A stretch of DNA of 64,000 nt from Synchiropus splendidus. Taxonomy: Eukaryota; Chordata; Actinopteri; Syngnathiformes; Callionymidae. How positions within the stretch are numbered: the stretch's first letter is position 1; each line of letters starts with the position of its first letter. The notes below the pieces were generated by a model. That model saw only the letters and a list, made by a program, of their open reading frames with translations, was not told where the DNA came from and made no database searches. The translations under genes were made by a program, and so were the position numbers. Location of the stretch: the NCBI RefSeq assembly GCF_027744825.2, contig NC_071347.1, forward strand, positions 15,790,501 to 15,854,500. Reading direction: 5' to 3'. Shown in pieces: positions 63,301 to 64,000 of the stretch.

Positions 63301-63999
63301 GCTGAGTGGTCGATTTTGACTTTGAACTGTTCAAGTTTTGCTATTTATTTTCTGATCTCCATGACTGGCCCATATCAAGGAGCAGGATTCTCCCCATGTC
63401 TGAAGCGTCTTCAGTCTGATTTCCTCACAGCAAGCAGTACTTGACCTGTGGCACGGCGGCGCTCCCTCTCCTCATGAGTACCAGCACGATCGACTACAAC
63501 ACTCTTCCTCCACCCAACACATTGGAATGAACAAGCGCCACACCTGACACCGCAGAAAGCCCAGCTGCCGTTGCTCGTTCATCATGTTGACTGGCAAGAT
63601 CAATTCACATTTGTGGAAACTTGACGGCCTCTCTGACAAAATGAGGGCTGCGTGGAGAACGCTCACAGATATATCAGCAAACCCAGCCATCGATGAGGCT
63701 TTGTCCCTCTCATTTGCAATTGCTGTCCAAACTCGTGCTGCAGTACCTTTTAGACAGCTAAGGGGGCAGTGTAGCTCTTTGCCAAAAAAACATTGCCTCT
63801 TATGTGAGATAAAATGATGGTTTTTGTAAAATCCATTCTTCATTAAGCTCCATACTGCCACTGAATTACTGGACGCATCTATCCATTTAAGTCTTTCTTT
63901 CAATGTACAGCTCACATTAAACCCAAATGACTCCTGCATGAAAGCAATGTGAAGGAGCCTTCAAGCTTCACCTCTCATTCCTCACATGAATTTCTGAAC
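57321..63999. other. Non-coding stretch, no gene seen
   Basis: Mostly unique sequence with small repeats: a TTC tract near 59030-59050, a triplicated AT-rich motif at 59716-59808 and an AAAT tract near 61917-61945. The longest open frame (63472-63939, minus, about 155 codons) has no recognisable domain or splice support. Several blocks (57880-58020, 61180-61290, 63580-63960) look like candidate conserved non-coding DNA, but this is inference. Confidence 0.45.
59716..59808. repeat. Three-copy AT-rich repeat
   Basis: ATCAAAGAATATATTTA occurs three times, spaced by about 35-40 bp. Confidence 0.85.
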
Positions 64000-64000
64000 C

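Overview
This window looks like teleost fish genomic DNA. It is intron-bearing and AT-rich, full of TA, CA and ATA microsatellites, and littered with small DNA-transposon derivatives and LINE remnants of the kinds common in ray-finned fishes. It carries one recognisable gene pair, the recombination-activating genes, in the tail-to-tail arrangement known from jawed vertebrates.

Layout: (1) 1-1324, 5' flank of RAG1 with a TA/T tract and a probable antisense LINE remnant. (2) 1325-6111, RAG1 on the + strand, reconstructed as three coding exons (1325-1653, 1734-2860, 4364-6111) encoding 1067 residues, with every active-site residue in place. (3) 6112-8626, a short convergent intergenic spacer holding a 140-bp hAT-like MITE. 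(4) 8627-10225, RAG2 on the - strand, a single coding exon of 532 residues with a kelch propeller, acidic hinge and PHD finger. An intron in its 5' UTR is supported by a strong donor and acceptor. (5) 11-64 kb, about 53 kb in which I recognise no host protein-coding gene. It holds several families of non-autonomous transposons, a frameshifted LINE fragment, a probable solo LTR with a nested mariner-type hairpin, a 300-bp tandem duplication, a 41-bp minisatellite and many microsatellites. Some unique stretches could be conserved non-coding elements. This fits the gene-poor flank seen beside the RAG locus in other vertebrates (in human, toward LRRC4C), but that synteny is inference.

How the genes work together: RAG1 and RAG2 form the V(D)J recombinase. 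RAG1 supplies signal binding and the DDE nuclease. RAG2 supplies the kelch cofactor surface and an H3K4me3-reading PHD finger. Both look intact here.

I did not find a new multi-gene system. The most useful non-routine observations are: a possible intronic polyadenylation product of RAG1 that would lack the catalytic core; a large hairpin around a TA tract inside RAG1 intron 2; a TA-targeting non-autonomous element present four times, twice against long TA arrays; a nested LTR/mariner insertion with readable target-site duplications; and a minisatellite that creates a long but artefactual open frame.
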